Counted from the first letter of the stretch, positions 34,294-43,351 are shown. The stretch: 43,965 nucleotides of DNA from Hadarchaeum sp964343275 (GCA_964343275.1 CAYFIY010000010.1:1-43965); one strand, 5' to 3'. Notes: generated by a model not told the origin, from the letters alone. Numbers and translations: made by a program.

Positions 34294-34773
34294 TTAAGTG
34301 TCGCTACCGAAGCCCCTCCTGACCACCACAGCCACACCAGTTTCAAAAGCTAACATCTCATCGCCTGACAGCACAGCCCTCCCGGTTGCAAGTAGGCGAT
34401 CTTGAGAATCCACAACGAAGACTTCCTCAGCTGGCCTTATGCAAGAATCGGCTCTAAGAATATGCTTTGCGAATGCACTTTTACCACTAGCTACAGACGG
34501 AGCAGCGTCGTCGTTGACCACCACTCGCAGACGTGGCGACTTCAAAGCACTTTGTACAAGTTCTGCCCCCATTCTGTTGAATACTATGAAACCGTCCGAG
34601 GCCCGGATGCTGCACAAAATTTGGTCGCCTTTCCAAACTTGGCGTATCCTACCCCTCGTCTTTAACACACGGATATCATCTTGGAAGAGGACATTTCCAA
34701 CTCCCTTCTCGAACAAGTAGTCCGCGACTGCCATAAGTTTTAGGATGTCCTTCTTAGTAGGATTTTCCAGAAT
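34294..34773 (-). CDS. PUA-domain RNA-binding protein (archaeosine-transglycosylase-like), probable ATT start
   Basis: The protein matches the C-terminal PUA region of archaeal tRNA-guanine transglycosylase. It has a leading segment NPTKKDILKLMAVADYLF, a GVGNVLF motif, then the PUA beta-barrel (SIRPAEEVFVV..., GRAVLSGDEMLAFETGVAVVVRRG). Free-standing versions occur in archaea and may help tRNA modification. An ATG exists at 34734, but homology continues 13 codons further upstream. There a GGAGG lies 7 nt before an ATT (34771-34773) and no ATG, GTG or TTG is available, so ATT (or CTG at 34770) is the likely start. Confidence 0.75.
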   Translation of the reverse strand: MLENPTKKDILKLMAVADYLFEKGVGNVLFQDDIRVLKTRGRIRQVWKGDQILCSIRASDGFIVFNRMGAELVQSALKSPRLRVVVNDDAAPSVASGKSAFAKHILRADSCIRPAEEVFVVDSQDRLLATGRAVLSGDEMLAFETGVAVVVRRGFGSDT

Positions 34774-34778
34774 TAAAT

Positions 34779-34785
34779 CTCCTCC
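34779..34785 (-). promoter_or_regulatory. Shine-Dalgarno site that points to an ATT start
   Basis: GGAGGAG (34785 to 34779 on the minus strand) is the strongest ribosome site in this region. It is 5-7 nt from the ATT codon at 34771-34773 but 45 nt from the ATG at 34734, so it argues for the upstream start. Confidence 0.55.
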
Positions 34786-34835
34786 ACATTTTCTTTAGAT
34801 GGTAGATATCCATCGTAAAAAATTAGAATCAAACA

Positions 34836-35663
34836 CTATATCCCCGGACCTATCTTCGCGTCCACCACGACATGATCTACCCCGGGAGCGTAACGCTTTA
34901 CCACCCGTCTGTTAATTATCTCTACTTTTCGACAAGACGCTGCCTGTAAAATCCTCTTTATCGGCCTTTCGAATCGGAGTCCAGATGGGACGCTTTCGTG
35001 GTAGTGGACAACACCTCCATCTGGCTTGATCACCTGAATCGCAAGTGGCAAATATTTGTGAGATAGGTGAAGTATACCCATTATTACCCGATCAGCTATT
35101 CCTCGAGGAGCAACGTCGCTGCAATCTCCCAGTAGAGGCTTCACAATGTGTCCCACACGATTCATTCTGATATTTTCCATCAAATATTTGTATGCAACTG
35201 GATTCAGTTCAACAGCGTAGACCTTTCTTGGAAGGGCATGCACAGCTATAGGGATGCTGAACTGTCCGACGCCAGCAAAAAGATCTATTACCGTTTCCCA
35301 CGGACTGACAAGCTCGATTACCCTATTTCGCTCGTGAACATTTCCAGTAGAGAACATGACTTTCCTCACGTCAAGTTTGAACCGACATCCGTTCTCACGA
35401 TGAATGGTCTCTGTATCTGGATTTCCTGCCACCACCCTCAACATCGGCACTCTATAGCGGCCAGATATATCTCCCTCTCGGACCGCGATCGTTTTGGCCC
35501 CGCTCAAATCGATAATTCTCCGCGCTATCTCTTGAGTTCGATTGGCGAGACCCCGCGGAAGAAAAATTATCGCAACATGGCCTATCCGTTTGTAGCCTCG
35601 TGGCAAAAGCTTTAATTCATCTGTGCTCAGGATATCCCGCATGTCCTTGTTAAAGATTGCCAT
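34836..35663 (-). CDS. Taw2-like tRNA(Phe) wyosine-pathway aminocarboxypropyltransferase
   Basis: The 275-residue protein is a class I SAM-dependent enzyme of the Trm5/Tyw2 group. It has DLFAGVGQFSIP as the SAM loop and VYAVELNPVAYKYLMENI after it. The catalytic-site segment reads RVIMGILHLSHKYL then GGVVHYHE, which resembles Tyw2/Taw2 more than the NLP motif of Trm5. Taw2 transfers the aminocarboxypropyl group to 4-demethylwyosine at position 37 of tRNA-Phe. The Trm5/Tyw2 boundary is subtle, so a methyltransferase role is possible. It follows the RCK-DHH gene by 27 nt on the same strand. Confidence 0.82.
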   Translation of the reverse strand: MAIFNKDMRDILSTDELKLLPRGYKRIGHVAIIFLPRGLANRTQEIARRIIDLSGAKTIAVREGDISGRYRVPMLRVVAGNPDTETIHRENGCRFKLDVRKVMFSTGNVHERNRVIELVSPWETVIDLFAGVGQFSIPIAVHALPRKVYAVELNPVAYKYLMENIRMNRVGHIVKPLLGDCSDVAPRGIADRVIMGILHLSHKYLPLAIQVIKPDGGVVHYHESVPSGLRFERPIKRILQAASCRKVEIINRRVVKRYAPGVDHVVVDAKIGPGI

Positions 35664-35690
35664 TGGTGGCCCTTTTTACCCGCGCCTCTT

Positions 35691-37112
35691 TCACCTTGTT
35701 TTCCTAGGTTTGACTATGCCTAGAGTTTCCAGAAATCCCCTACCAACTACCTGATCTATTTTCATTCTGCGGTTCTTCTTACTGACCCCGAAGAATTCGA
35801 GTGGAATAGTAGCTCCTGCCATCTTCGAGTGTCCCCCAGCCGCCCCGATTTTGCCAAATGCCGTCCTCAAGGTCTGTCCTATGTGCAGGGACACATCTTT
35901 AGTCCTCGCCGAAGCGCGGACTACATCACCGCATACGCCATAGATAAAGGTGGTCGCTATCCCTTCCCTTTTAATCATGAAATCAGCGGTCTGGGCTATA
36001 AGATCCCTGTCATTCACCTCACCAACATTGGCTAAGAGGTAACTCCCTTTTATCTTGCTCGATTTTATTGCGGTCATTAAGACGTTTAAGGCGTCCGCAG
36101 AAATAGTTGGCCACATCAGTCCCGCGAGTAGGTCGACATCAACCAATTCCATCAGGTACTCGTAAGCCTCAAAGTCGGGGGGCTTTGCCCCCCTAGTGAA
36201 GGACATGGTGTCGGTCAGGATGCCGACGATGAGCGCCGCCGCAGTTGGGCCATCTACTTCCACTCCTGCATTTCTGAGATAATTGGTCATAACGGTGGAG
36301 TTCGCACCCACTAAAGATATATCATGATACCTAGCGTTGACCTCGCCTGACGGCACCGAGTGGTGGTCTATCACTATCGTCGGAAGTAGGCGCTTGGGCA
36401 GGGCGCAGTTGGCGTGGGTTGCAACATCCACAAGGGCGAAGCAAGTATATCTAGTGAAATCCACGTCATCGGCTTCAAGCAACTCCAACTCGAGAGTATT
36501 GACCAGCGCTCTATTTTGGCGATAACCCACCACTCCATCGTAAATAAGGTCGGCATCCAGCCCGAATGCTTTCGCATATCTTTTCAACGCCACCCCGCTG
36601 GCAATACTGTCCGGGTCGGGATTTGTTTGTAGGACTATCGCCATTCGAGACCCGATAAATTCGTTGACCAACGATCGCAGACGTTTTTCCTTGCTCATGG
36701 TCCCGATGGTTTCGAACCTATTTACCGTAAACTTGGCCAAGAGTTGTGAAGACGGAAGGGCATCGCTGGCACCCAAGCGCTTCGCTTCATCCACCTCGGC
36801 CTCGTCTGCTACCCGCACAACCACTACGGGGTGTATCTTCAGTTCCGTTTTTAACTTCTTGATCGTCTTTAGCGCACCATGAACTGCGGAAAAATCGGAA
36901 ACCATTATAAACACCAAATTCGCCTGAGCCAATCCTGCATCCTTTAATACCTGAGTGTTTTCGAAATCTCCGCTAATCGCCTTATAACCCATCTGCTTCA
37001 GCTGCTCAACGCGTTTCGGATCTCTGTCTACGATCTTTACCTCCACCCCTCGATTTTTCATCTCGGTAATGACGGTGAAGCCGACATCCCCGCAACCTAA
37101 AATTAAGACCAT
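35691..37112 (-). CDS. RCK_N (TrkA-N) - DHH/DHHA1 phosphoesterase fusion
   Basis: Residues 1-130 are a Rossmann RCK/TrkA-N domain (LGCGDVG loop, VDRDPKR at the acidic ribose-binding end). Residues 150-470 are a DHH phosphoesterase: NPDPDSIASG (164-173), the acidic pair near 230, IDHH at 248-251, and a DHHA1 end with GGHSKMAGA. DHH enzymes include oligoribonuclease NrnA and c-di-AMP phosphodiesterases. The RCK part suggests control by NAD(H) or a nucleotide messenger. The two domains in one protein recur in archaea. It is upstream of the Taw2-like gene. Confidence 0.85.
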   Translation of the reverse strand: MVLILGCGDVGFTVITEMKNRGVEVKIVDRDPKRVEQLKQMGYKAISGDFENTQVLKDAGLAQANLVFIMVSDFSAVHGALKTIKKLKTELKIHPVVVVRVADEAEVDEAKRLGASDALPSSQLLAKFTVNRFETIGTMSKEKRLRSLVNEFIGSRMAIVLQTNPDPDSIASGVALKRYAKAFGLDADLIYDGVVGYRQNRALVNTLELELLEADDVDFTRYTCFALVDVATHANCALPKRLLPTIVIDHHSVPSGEVNARYHDISLVGANSTVMTNYLRNAGVEVDGPTAAALIVGILTDTMSFTRGAKPPDFEAYEYLMELVDVDLLAGLMWPTISADALNVLMTAIKSSKIKGSYLLANVGEVNDRDLIAQTADFMIKREGIATTFIYGVCGDVVRASARTKDVSLHIGQTLRTAFGKIGAAGGHSKMAGATIPLEFFGVSKKNRRMKIDQVVGRGFLETLGIVKPRKTR

Positions 37113-37251
37113 ATATCTCGCCTCTCGGTTACTTATTTGTCATCAAATATTAATTGATAAGTTATCTTTACCTAAGCCATCACTTATTATTGAGATCCAT
37201 GATAGCCTCAATTATTTAAGCAAAAAAGAAGTAAGGCTGTGATGTGATGAT

Positions 37252-38607
37252 TTGTCCAAACCGGTCTGGGTTAAAGGCACACCTAATGTGACCAATAAGA
37301 TTCCGGGGCCCAATGCGAGAAAGCTGATGGCTAGGGATGAGCGGGTCATGTCCCCTTCCTACACGCGGTCAGACCCTATCGTGGGCGACGAAGGCTGGGG
37401 ATGTTATGTAAGAGACATAGATGGTAATGTCTTCTTGGACCTGTCCTCAGGTATGTTCGTCTTGAACTATGGTTATTCACACCCACGTCTGATTCGGGCG
37501 GTAACCAACCAAGCTGCGAAGCTATCTCACTTTGCTGGCACGGATTTCTACTATCTAGCACAAGTGGAGCTAGCAGAGCGACTAGCCAAGCTAGCCCCTG
37601 GAAATTTCCGCAAAAAAGTTTACTTTGGAAATTCGGGGGCCGAAGCTGTCGAGGCGGCTTTCAAGTGCGCACGCTGGCACTCGCGTCGCCAGCGAATGAT
37701 AGCCTTCACCGGCGCTTTTCACGGACGAACTTTTGGGGCCATGAGCTTATCCTCCGCCAATGTACAACATCATCGCTACTTCTCCCCACTGGTACCTGGG
37801 GTGTCTCACATGCCTTACCCCTACTGCTACCGATGTCCATTCGGAGACAATTACCATAATTGCGGTTACCAATGCGTAGAGTTCATAAAAAAGCAGCTGG
37901 GAAACGTGATCCCGCCAGAAGAAGTGGCCGCAGTAATAACCGAACCTATCCAAGGCAGCTCCGGATACATAATACCACCTCCTGAATTCTACCCCTTGTT
38001 GAAGGAGCTATGTGAAGAGCACGACTGGCTGTTCATATCCGATGAGATCCAGACCGGGCTAGGACGTTCGGGTAAGAATTTCTCAATTGAACATTGGGGT
38101 GTGGTCCCCGACATTGTATGCCTGGCAAAAGCGCTCTCTGGAGGGATGGCTCCAATTGGTGCTATTATAGCTGACGCGAAAGTCATGAACTGGGAGCCTG
38201 GAACACATGCCTCCACCTTTGGTGGAAACCTTGTGGCCTGCGCCGCAGCGATCGAAGGGCTGAAGATAATCGATGAACAAAAGCTTATCAAGCGGGCATC
38301 AAAACTCGGCAAACACGCCCTGAAACGGTTCAAGGAAATCGAGGAAAAATCGAAGATAGTTGGAGAAGCCAGAGGTTTGGGGCTAATGCTCGCTCTAGAA
38401 ATCGTGAAGGATAAACGGACGAGGAAGAGAGGCATAAAGGAACGAGAGATGTTGGTGAAGGAAGCTCTCAACCGCGGTTTGATCGTCTTTAGGGCCGGAA
38501 AGTCCGTGGTTAGGATTGCTCCACCACTTACAATCAGCCAGCGCGATCTAGACTTGGGTATAGACATCTTGGAGAAATCTCTGCGAGAGGTTGAGCGAAA
38601 ATGCTGA
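37252..38607 (+). CDS. Class III PLP-dependent aminotransferase (lysine-operon member)
   Basis: The 451-residue fold-type I enzyme has AKALSGGM with the PLP lysine K293, FISDEIQTGLGR with the cofactor aspartate, and STFGGNLVACAAA. Its closest look is the archaeal ornithine/4-aminobutyrate aminotransferase and broad amino-acid racemase group. A cysteine cluster PYCYRCPF ... NCGYQC (C192, C195, C204, C208) might bind a metal or be structural. A TTG start at 37252 opens it. It overlaps lysA by 7 nt, so it is part of the lysine operon and may perform the LL-diaminopimelate aminotransfer step, which is inference. Confidence 0.85.
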   Translation: MSKPVWVKGTPNVTNKIPGPNARKLMARDERVMSPSYTRSDPIVGDEGWGCYVRDIDGNVFLDLSSGMFVLNYGYSHPRLIRAVTNQAAKLSHFAGTDFYYLAQVELAERLAKLAPGNFRKKVYFGNSGAEAVEAAFKCARWHSRRQRMIAFTGAFHGRTFGAMSLSSANVQHHRYFSPLVPGVSHMPYPYCYRCPFGDNYHNCGYQCVEFIKKQLGNVIPPEEVAAVITEPIQGSSGYIIPPPEFYPLLKELCEEHDWLFISDEIQTGLGRSGKNFSIEHWGVVPDIVCLAKALSGGMAPIGAIIADAKVMNWEPGTHASTFGGNLVACAAAIEGLKIIDEQKLIKRASKLGKHALKRFKEIEEKSKIVGEARGLGLMLALEIVKDKRTRKRGIKEREMLVKEALNRGLIVFRAGKSVVRIAPPLTISQRDLDLGIDILEKSLREVERKC

Positions 38608-39914
38608 TGTTGAAAAAACATTTCTCGATCAATGAATCCGGACACTTGGTCATTGGGGAAATTGATGCAGTAGAACTGGCAGAGAAGTTCGGCACGCCAC
38701 TCTATGTCGTGGACGAGCAACGAGTAAGAGAAAAATACCGGCGGTTCCTTAAGGCTTTTTCAAAAAGATGGACAACGATTCGGGTTCACTATGCTATGAA
38801 GGCAAATGCCAACTTGGGCTTGGCTAAAATTCTACAGAGCGAAGGCGCATGTGCGGATGTAAGCTCAGAAAACGAGCTCAGGATAGCCATCAAGATAGGG
38901 ATATCTGGTGATAGGATAGTTTTCAATGGCAACCATAAAACCATCAAAGAGCTGAAGCTGGCCATAGAAAACGATGTTTTGATAAACATTGACAGCTTCC
39001 AAGAGCTCGAGGCCGTAAACAAAGCTGCATTAAGTCTCGGCAAACGGGCTCGGATCGGTTTTAGAGTAAACCCAGATGTCAAAGTTCCTACTCATCCATA
39101 TATAGCAACTGGGCTCAGAGAAAGCAAGTTTGGCTTCGACGTTGCGAGCGGGCAGGCGTTAAAAGCATACAGGTTGGCCGCCAGCATGGACAATGTGGAT
39201 GTGCTCGGCATCCACGCCAACATCGGTTCTCAGATTTTGGACACCCAACCTTTTGAGGAGGAGACTGAAAAACTGTTAGCTATTGTAACCGAGATCAGAG
39301 ACAAGCTTGGCGTGCACATCAGATTTATCGACTTCGGGGGCGGCATCGGCATTCCCTACGAGCCAGACGACGAGGAGCTACAGCCCGATCTAGTGGCGGA
39401 GAGCATGATTCGGGTTGTAGAGAGAGTGGTTGGGGAAAAAGGACTCGAGAAACCAACCCTACTTTTTGAGCCTGGTCGATACATAGTCGGGGATTCGGGC
39501 GTTTTGCTGGCACGAGTAGGATATGTAAAGGAACGCCCGGGCATGACTACTTGGGTAGCTGTCGACGCAGGCATGAACGCCCTCATCAGACCTGCTCTTT
39601 ACGGTTCATACCACCACATCGAATTAGCGAACAAACTCAACCAAGAAAACCAAATCGTGGTCAATGTTGCCGGACCGCTATGCGAATCCGGTGATTTTCT
39701 TGGGAAAGAGAGGAAACTACCAAGAGTCGAGCAAGGTGATTTGGCTGTCATCTTCGATGTTGGAGCTTACGGACTAACCATGTCTAGCCAGCATACCGCA
39801 ATGCCGAGACCCGCAATGATCCTAGTTGACAGAAATAAAGCAGAGATCATTCGCAAGAGAGAAACCTTCGAAGACTTGACTAGGCTCGACCAAATCCCAG
39901 GGTGGCTCAAGTGA
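38601..39914 (+). CDS. lysA: Diaminopimelate decarboxylase
   Basis: It performs the last step, meso-diaminopimelate to L-lysine. This is a fold-type III PLP enzyme with K67 in YAMKAN, FIDFGGGIGIPY for phosphate binding, EPGRYIVGDSG, and CESGDFL with the active-site cysteine. Length (437) is normal. Two ATGs (38601 and 38607) are close together, and the second overlaps the aminotransferase stop as TGATG. The stop overlaps the aspartokinase GTG (GTGA). Confidence 0.95.
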   Translation: MLMLKKHFSINESGHLVIGEIDAVELAEKFGTPLYVVDEQRVREKYRRFLKAFSKRWTTIRVHYAMKANANLGLAKILQSEGACADVSSENELRIAIKIGISGDRIVFNGNHKTIKELKLAIENDVLINIDSFQELEAVNKAALSLGKRARIGFRVNPDVKVPTHPYIATGLRESKFGFDVASGQALKAYRLAASMDNVDVLGIHANIGSQILDTQPFEEETEKLLAIVTEIRDKLGVHIRFIDFGGGIGIPYEPDDEELQPDLVAESMIRVVERVVGEKGLEKPTLLFEPGRYIVGDSGVLLARVGYVKERPGMTTWVAVDAGMNALIRPALYGSYHHIELANKLNQENQIVVNVAGPLCESGDFLGKERKLPRVEQGDLAVIFDVGAYGLTMSSQHTAMPRPAMILVDRNKAEIIRKRETFEDLTRLDQIPGWLK

Positions 39915-41143
39915 AACGCGTAGTCGTGAAGTTAGGCGGAACTAGCGTAAGCAATAGCAATCGAATACATAGTGGGGCCGAGTCAGTATACCGGGAATAT
40001 CTCAATGGAACCCAAATAGCCGTTGTCGTTTCTGCCATGGGACACACGACCGATGAACTCGTAAAACTAGCAAAAACGTCCACTGGTGGAAATTTAGATA
40101 CGAAGGACCTAGACGAGATAATGGCAATAGGGGAACGCGCGAGCGCGCACGTCTTTACGTCGGTGTTGCACAGCCTAGGAGCAAATGCCAGATATATCGG
40201 ACCCGAAAGACCAGAGTGGCCGGTTATTACGGACAGCAACTTCGGAATGGCAAACATAGATCTGAAGACGACAAGGCAGAGAACTAAGAAGTTTATCCTA
40301 CCTCTCCTGAAGAAACGAGTAATACCCGTTATATGTGGATTTCTTGGCAGGGATAAGGAGGGAAACGTGACCACGATAGGGCGCGGTGGAAGCGATATAA
40401 CAGGATTTCTTATGGGAAAGTGCTTGGATGCTGACGATGTTATTATAATCACGGATGTCGAGGGAGTCATGACCGCCGACCCGAACAAGATTCCTAGGGC
40501 GCGTTTGGTAAATGACATAAAGGTCGAAGAGATGCGCGACCTAGCCAGGTTCGGCGCTCAGATTATGCATCCCCGGGCGATGGGCTACAAGGACTCCAAG
40601 ATATCCGCGAGGGTAATACACTTCAAGTATGGTAATTTATCCGCCAGCGGGACCAATATAACTGGTCCCAGTGAAGGTGAACTCTTGGGCGTGAAGTTTT
40701 ACGAAAAGCCGTTGGCGATGATTACCATAGTGGGTGAGAACATGCAGAAAACTCCCGGCGTGTTGCTAAAGACTTCGTCGCCCCTAAGTAAAGCAGGGAT
40801 TAACATTTTCGGTGTTTCATTAGGACCTAGATCATTCTCCGTTTATGTTGTCGCGAAGCAAACCGAAACGGCACTCAAACTTTTGCACACGGTTGTAATG
40901 GGGAACAAGTTGATGAAATCCGTGACAAGTGAGGAGAGCCTAGCCATGATAACAGCCGAGAGCGAGAAATTTATATATACTCCAGGAATTATATCTAAGC
41001 TCACTGATCCGCTGTCCAAAATGAAGATCAACATCATCGAGATCTTATCTAGTAGGACATCCATAAGTTTCTTCGTGAACTGGGAAGACCGAAAGCAAGC
41101 GTTTAAGTTGTTCAAACAAGCCATGAGAAAAATTGGGGTGTAA
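39911..41143 (+). CDS. lysC: Aspartokinase
   Basis: It phosphorylates aspartate, the first step of the pathway. The kinase domain shows VVKLGGTSVS at the N-terminus and the conserved FLGRDKEGNVTTIGRGGSD (ATP/aspartate site) with the later acidic ITDVEGVMTADP. Two ACT domains end the protein, which usually give lysine feedback control. I start at GTG 39911: it overlaps the lysA stop by 4 nt and has GGTGG 5 nt upstream. A GTG at 39902 is possible but has no ribosome site. No aspartate-semialdehyde dehydrogenase gene is in the window. Confidence 0.93.
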   Translation: MKRVVVKLGGTSVSNSNRIHSGAESVYREYLNGTQIAVVVSAMGHTTDELVKLAKTSTGGNLDTKDLDEIMAIGERASAHVFTSVLHSLGANARYIGPERPEWPVITDSNFGMANIDLKTTRQRTKKFILPLLKKRVIPVICGFLGRDKEGNVTTIGRGGSDITGFLMGKCLDADDVIIITDVEGVMTADPNKIPRARLVNDIKVEEMRDLARFGAQIMHPRAMGYKDSKISARVIHFKYGNLSASGTNITGPSEGELLGVKFYEKPLAMITIVGENMQKTPGVLLKTSSPLSKAGINIFGVSLGPRSFSVYVVAKQTETALKLLHTVVMGNKLMKSVTSEESLAMITAESEKFIYTPGIISKLTDPLSKMKINIIEILSSRTSISFFVNWEDRKQAFKLFKQAMRKIGV

Positions 41144-41145
41144 CC

Positions 41146-42030
41146 GTGTTCAATGGTGCTTATACTGCGTTAGTGACGCCATTTAACCGTGAAGACAAGA
41201 TTGACGAAAGTGGCCTCCGAGCGAATGTTAAGTTTCAAATCAGGAACGGCATATGCGGCTTGGTCCCCACGGGCTCGACAGGTGAGTCGGCCACCCTTTC
41301 CTACGAGGAACACAATCAGGTCGTACAGGTAGTGGTAGACGCTGCTAATGGAAAGGTTCCCGTGCTAGCGGGTACTGGAAGCAACAGCACTCGAGAAGCC
41401 ATCGCGATCACAGAACATGCCAAGGATATAGGTGCGGATGGCGCATTGCTCATTTCACCGTATTACAACAAGCCCACGCAAGCGGGCCTTTACGCCCACT
41501 TCAAAAAAATAGCCGAAGAAGTGGATATCCCTCAAGTACTCTACAACATCCCTTCCAGGACTGGGGTTAACCTATCTCCAGAGATTATGGCAAAGCTAGC
41601 TAAGCTAAAAAACATAGTCGGTGTGAAGGAAGCAAGCGGTGATCTAAAGCAGATTAGGCGAGTAATCGAGCTAACTAGGAAGTATGATTTCGAGGTCACA
41701 TCTGGCGACGATTCGCTAACGATGGATATCATGAAGATGGGCGGGGTTGGAATCATATCTGTAGCGTCGAACATCTTACCAGACAAAATAGTGAAACTCG
41801 TGGAATCGTTTAGTGCAGGAGATCAAGATATGGCGAGAAGAATAAATGACGAACTGGATCCCATATTCAAAGTGTTATTCGTGGAGACGAACCCTAGCCC
41901 AGTGAAAGCTGCCATGAACTGGATGGGCATGGCGGCGGGGAATTTAAGGCTGCCGCTGGTCAAGCTGGAGCCCGCTAACCGGAAGAAGCTGCGTAAGGTC
42001 CTAAAGGACACTGGGGTCTTGAGAAAGTGA
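41146..42030 (+). CDS. dapA: 4-hydroxy-tetrahydrodipicolinate synthase
   Basis: It condenses pyruvate with aspartate semialdehyde. The TIM-barrel has TGSTGES (T42-S48), Y133 in VLYNIPSRTG, and the Schiff-base lysine K161 in VGVKEASGD. The 294-residue length is normal. The GTG start is 2 nt after the aspartokinase stop, and the stop overlaps the dapB GTG (GTGA). Confidence 0.95.
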   Translation: MFNGAYTALVTPFNREDKIDESGLRANVKFQIRNGICGLVPTGSTGESATLSYEEHNQVVQVVVDAANGKVPVLAGTGSNSTREAIAITEHAKDIGADGALLISPYYNKPTQAGLYAHFKKIAEEVDIPQVLYNIPSRTGVNLSPEIMAKLAKLKNIVGVKEASGDLKQIRRVIELTRKYDFEVTSGDDSLTMDIMKMGGVGIISVASNILPDKIVKLVESFSAGDQDMARRINDELDPIFKVLFVETNPSPVKAAMNWMGMAAGNLRLPLVKLEPANRKKLRKVLKDTGVLRK

Positions 42031-42803
42031 TCCGGGTAGTGGTAACTGGTGCTTGCGGGCGTATGGGCAAGATGGTAGTTCGTCAGGTCGCTATGCAAAG
42101 GGATATGAAGCTCGTCGCTGCAATTGATTCTCCAAGCTGTCAAGATGTCGGAAAGGATATTGGAAAACTTGCAGGGTCAGGCTGGCTTGGTGTCGAAGTG
42201 ATCGGCGCGGAAGAAATTGCAGATGTTCTGGCACGAGTCAAACCTAATGTTCTTATAGATTTCACAACTACAGAAGCCGTCGTTCAAAACGTGAAGGCAG
42301 CTGCTGAAACTGGCGTCTCTATAGTCGTAGGCACCACTGGGTTAACCAAACAGCAGAGGAAGAAGACCGGGGAGATTGTTAAAAGAGAAAATATCAAAGC
42401 AGTCATTTCACCGAACTTCTCGGTGGGAGTAAATGTTTTTTTCAAATCCATAGGGGAAATGGCTCGACTGCTTGGGAAAGATTATGAACCCAGCGTCGAG
42501 GAAGTTCACCATTCTGGCAAGAGAGATACCCCCAGTGGAACTGCCTTGAAAGTAGCCCAAATAGTTTCAGAAAAGATGAATGTGAAAAAGGAAAAAATCA
42601 AGATAAGATCAACTAGAGAAGGCGATGTCGTCGGCGATCACACGGTGAAATTTTCAAATCCCTATGAGAATATCAAAATCATCCACCGAGCAAAAACCAG
42701 AGAGACTTTTGCGGCCGGAGCGATAAGAGCGGCTCACTATGTTGCCACAAAGGGAAAGCGTGGCGTGATAAAGGAAATGCAGGATGTACTCGATCTTAAA
42801 TAA
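42027..42803 (+). CDS. dapB: 4-hydroxy-tetrahydrodipicolinate reductase
   Basis: It reduces the DapA product with NAD(P)H. VTGACGRMGKMV is the dinucleotide loop, and VGTTGL lies mid-domain. The catalytic segment EVHHSGKRDTPSGTA has H161, H162 and K165; threonine replaces the common alanine in DAPSGTA, a mild change. Length 258 is normal. It is the last gene of the operon; no dapD, dapE, dapF or dapL appears in the window. Confidence 0.95.
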   Translation: MIRVVVTGACGRMGKMVVRQVAMQRDMKLVAAIDSPSCQDVGKDIGKLAGSGWLGVEVIGAEEIADVLARVKPNVLIDFTTTEAVVQNVKAAAETGVSIVVGTTGLTKQQRKKTGEIVKRENIKAVISPNFSVGVNVFFKSIGEMARLLGKDYEPSVEEVHHSGKRDTPSGTALKVAQIVSEKMNVKKEKIKIRSTREGDVVGDHTVKFSNPYENIKIIHRAKTRETFAAGAIRAAHYVATKGKRGVIKEMQDVLDLK

Positions 42804-42922
42804 CCTAAAAGAGGAAGAGAAATTTTTCTTTGGAGCCCATACGGGTAATTTATTTTCTCAAAGTTGATCGTCATCTGAGGGCAAAAGCCACGCACACGAT
42901 TTCCAATACCCCCCACGGAGAA

Positions 42923-43190
42923 TCAGCCTATCCCCACCAGGATGATTATTGAGAAGATTAGTACTACGGATTCATATGCTATGTGTTCTGTTTATTGGCA
43001 TTGAGAATAACTAAGCCGATGATTACTAGTATACCTGAAACCAGTCTATAAGCGTAATACTAAAAATATTTTTCAAACGAAATCCGATTCTTTACATCAC
43101 GCTCTGATAGCCCATCCCATTATCCCTACGAACATGCCCGTCATGTCACCCATGGATGCTTCACCATAATGAGATTGTTTAAAAGTTTTT
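42923..43190 (-). pseudogene. Debris of a membrane-protein gene
   Basis: Read leftward, three hydrophobic coding-like pieces follow each other in different frames. First is HYGEASMGDMTGMFVGIMGW ending at TGA 43098-43100. Next is RLVSGILVIIGLVILNANKQ ending at TAG 42979-42981. Last is ESVVLIFSIIILVGIG ending at TGA 42923-42925. Each is a typical transmembrane segment and each ends within a few codons. This is what a small multi-helix membrane gene looks like after several indels. I cannot name the family. Confidence 0.35.
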
Positions 43191-43252
43191 AATAAATACG
43201 CAAAAGTTAATATTTGCAGGGAGAAATATCGATATATGTGCTTAATATAAAG

Positions 43253-43336
43253 ATGGACATTGATTTAGACAAGTTTTCTTCAACTACCAAAAAAAGCATA
43301 CGTCCAGCCACTTTACCGATAGCACCTAAACGATAG
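43253..43336 (+). pseudogene. Possible DUF169 (COG2043) N-terminal remnant
   Basis: ATG at 43253 gives a 27-residue ORF, MDIDLDKFSSTTKKSIRPATL then PIAPKR, and stops at TAG 43334. The segment IRPATLPIA resembles the start of DUF169 proteins (usually followed by VKLL). The rest is missing, since the convergent unknown gene begins 16 nt later. The call is by eye and tentative. Confidence 0.3.
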
Positions 43337-43351
43337 AAAGACTCGAAGAAT

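Larger units (their letters stand above)
42804..43351. other. Remnant-rich intergenic region
   Basis: This 548-nt stretch has no intact gene. Its right half has an AT-rich promoter-like segment (AATAAATAC near 43190) and a short DUF169-like start. Its middle shows minus-strand hydrophobic pieces in several frames. Both are listed separately. Confidence 0.4.

Noticed and set aside
37989..38720. 243-codon minus-strand ORF
   Set aside because: It is the shadow of the aminotransferase/lysA junction; Ser/Phe-rich antisense composition.
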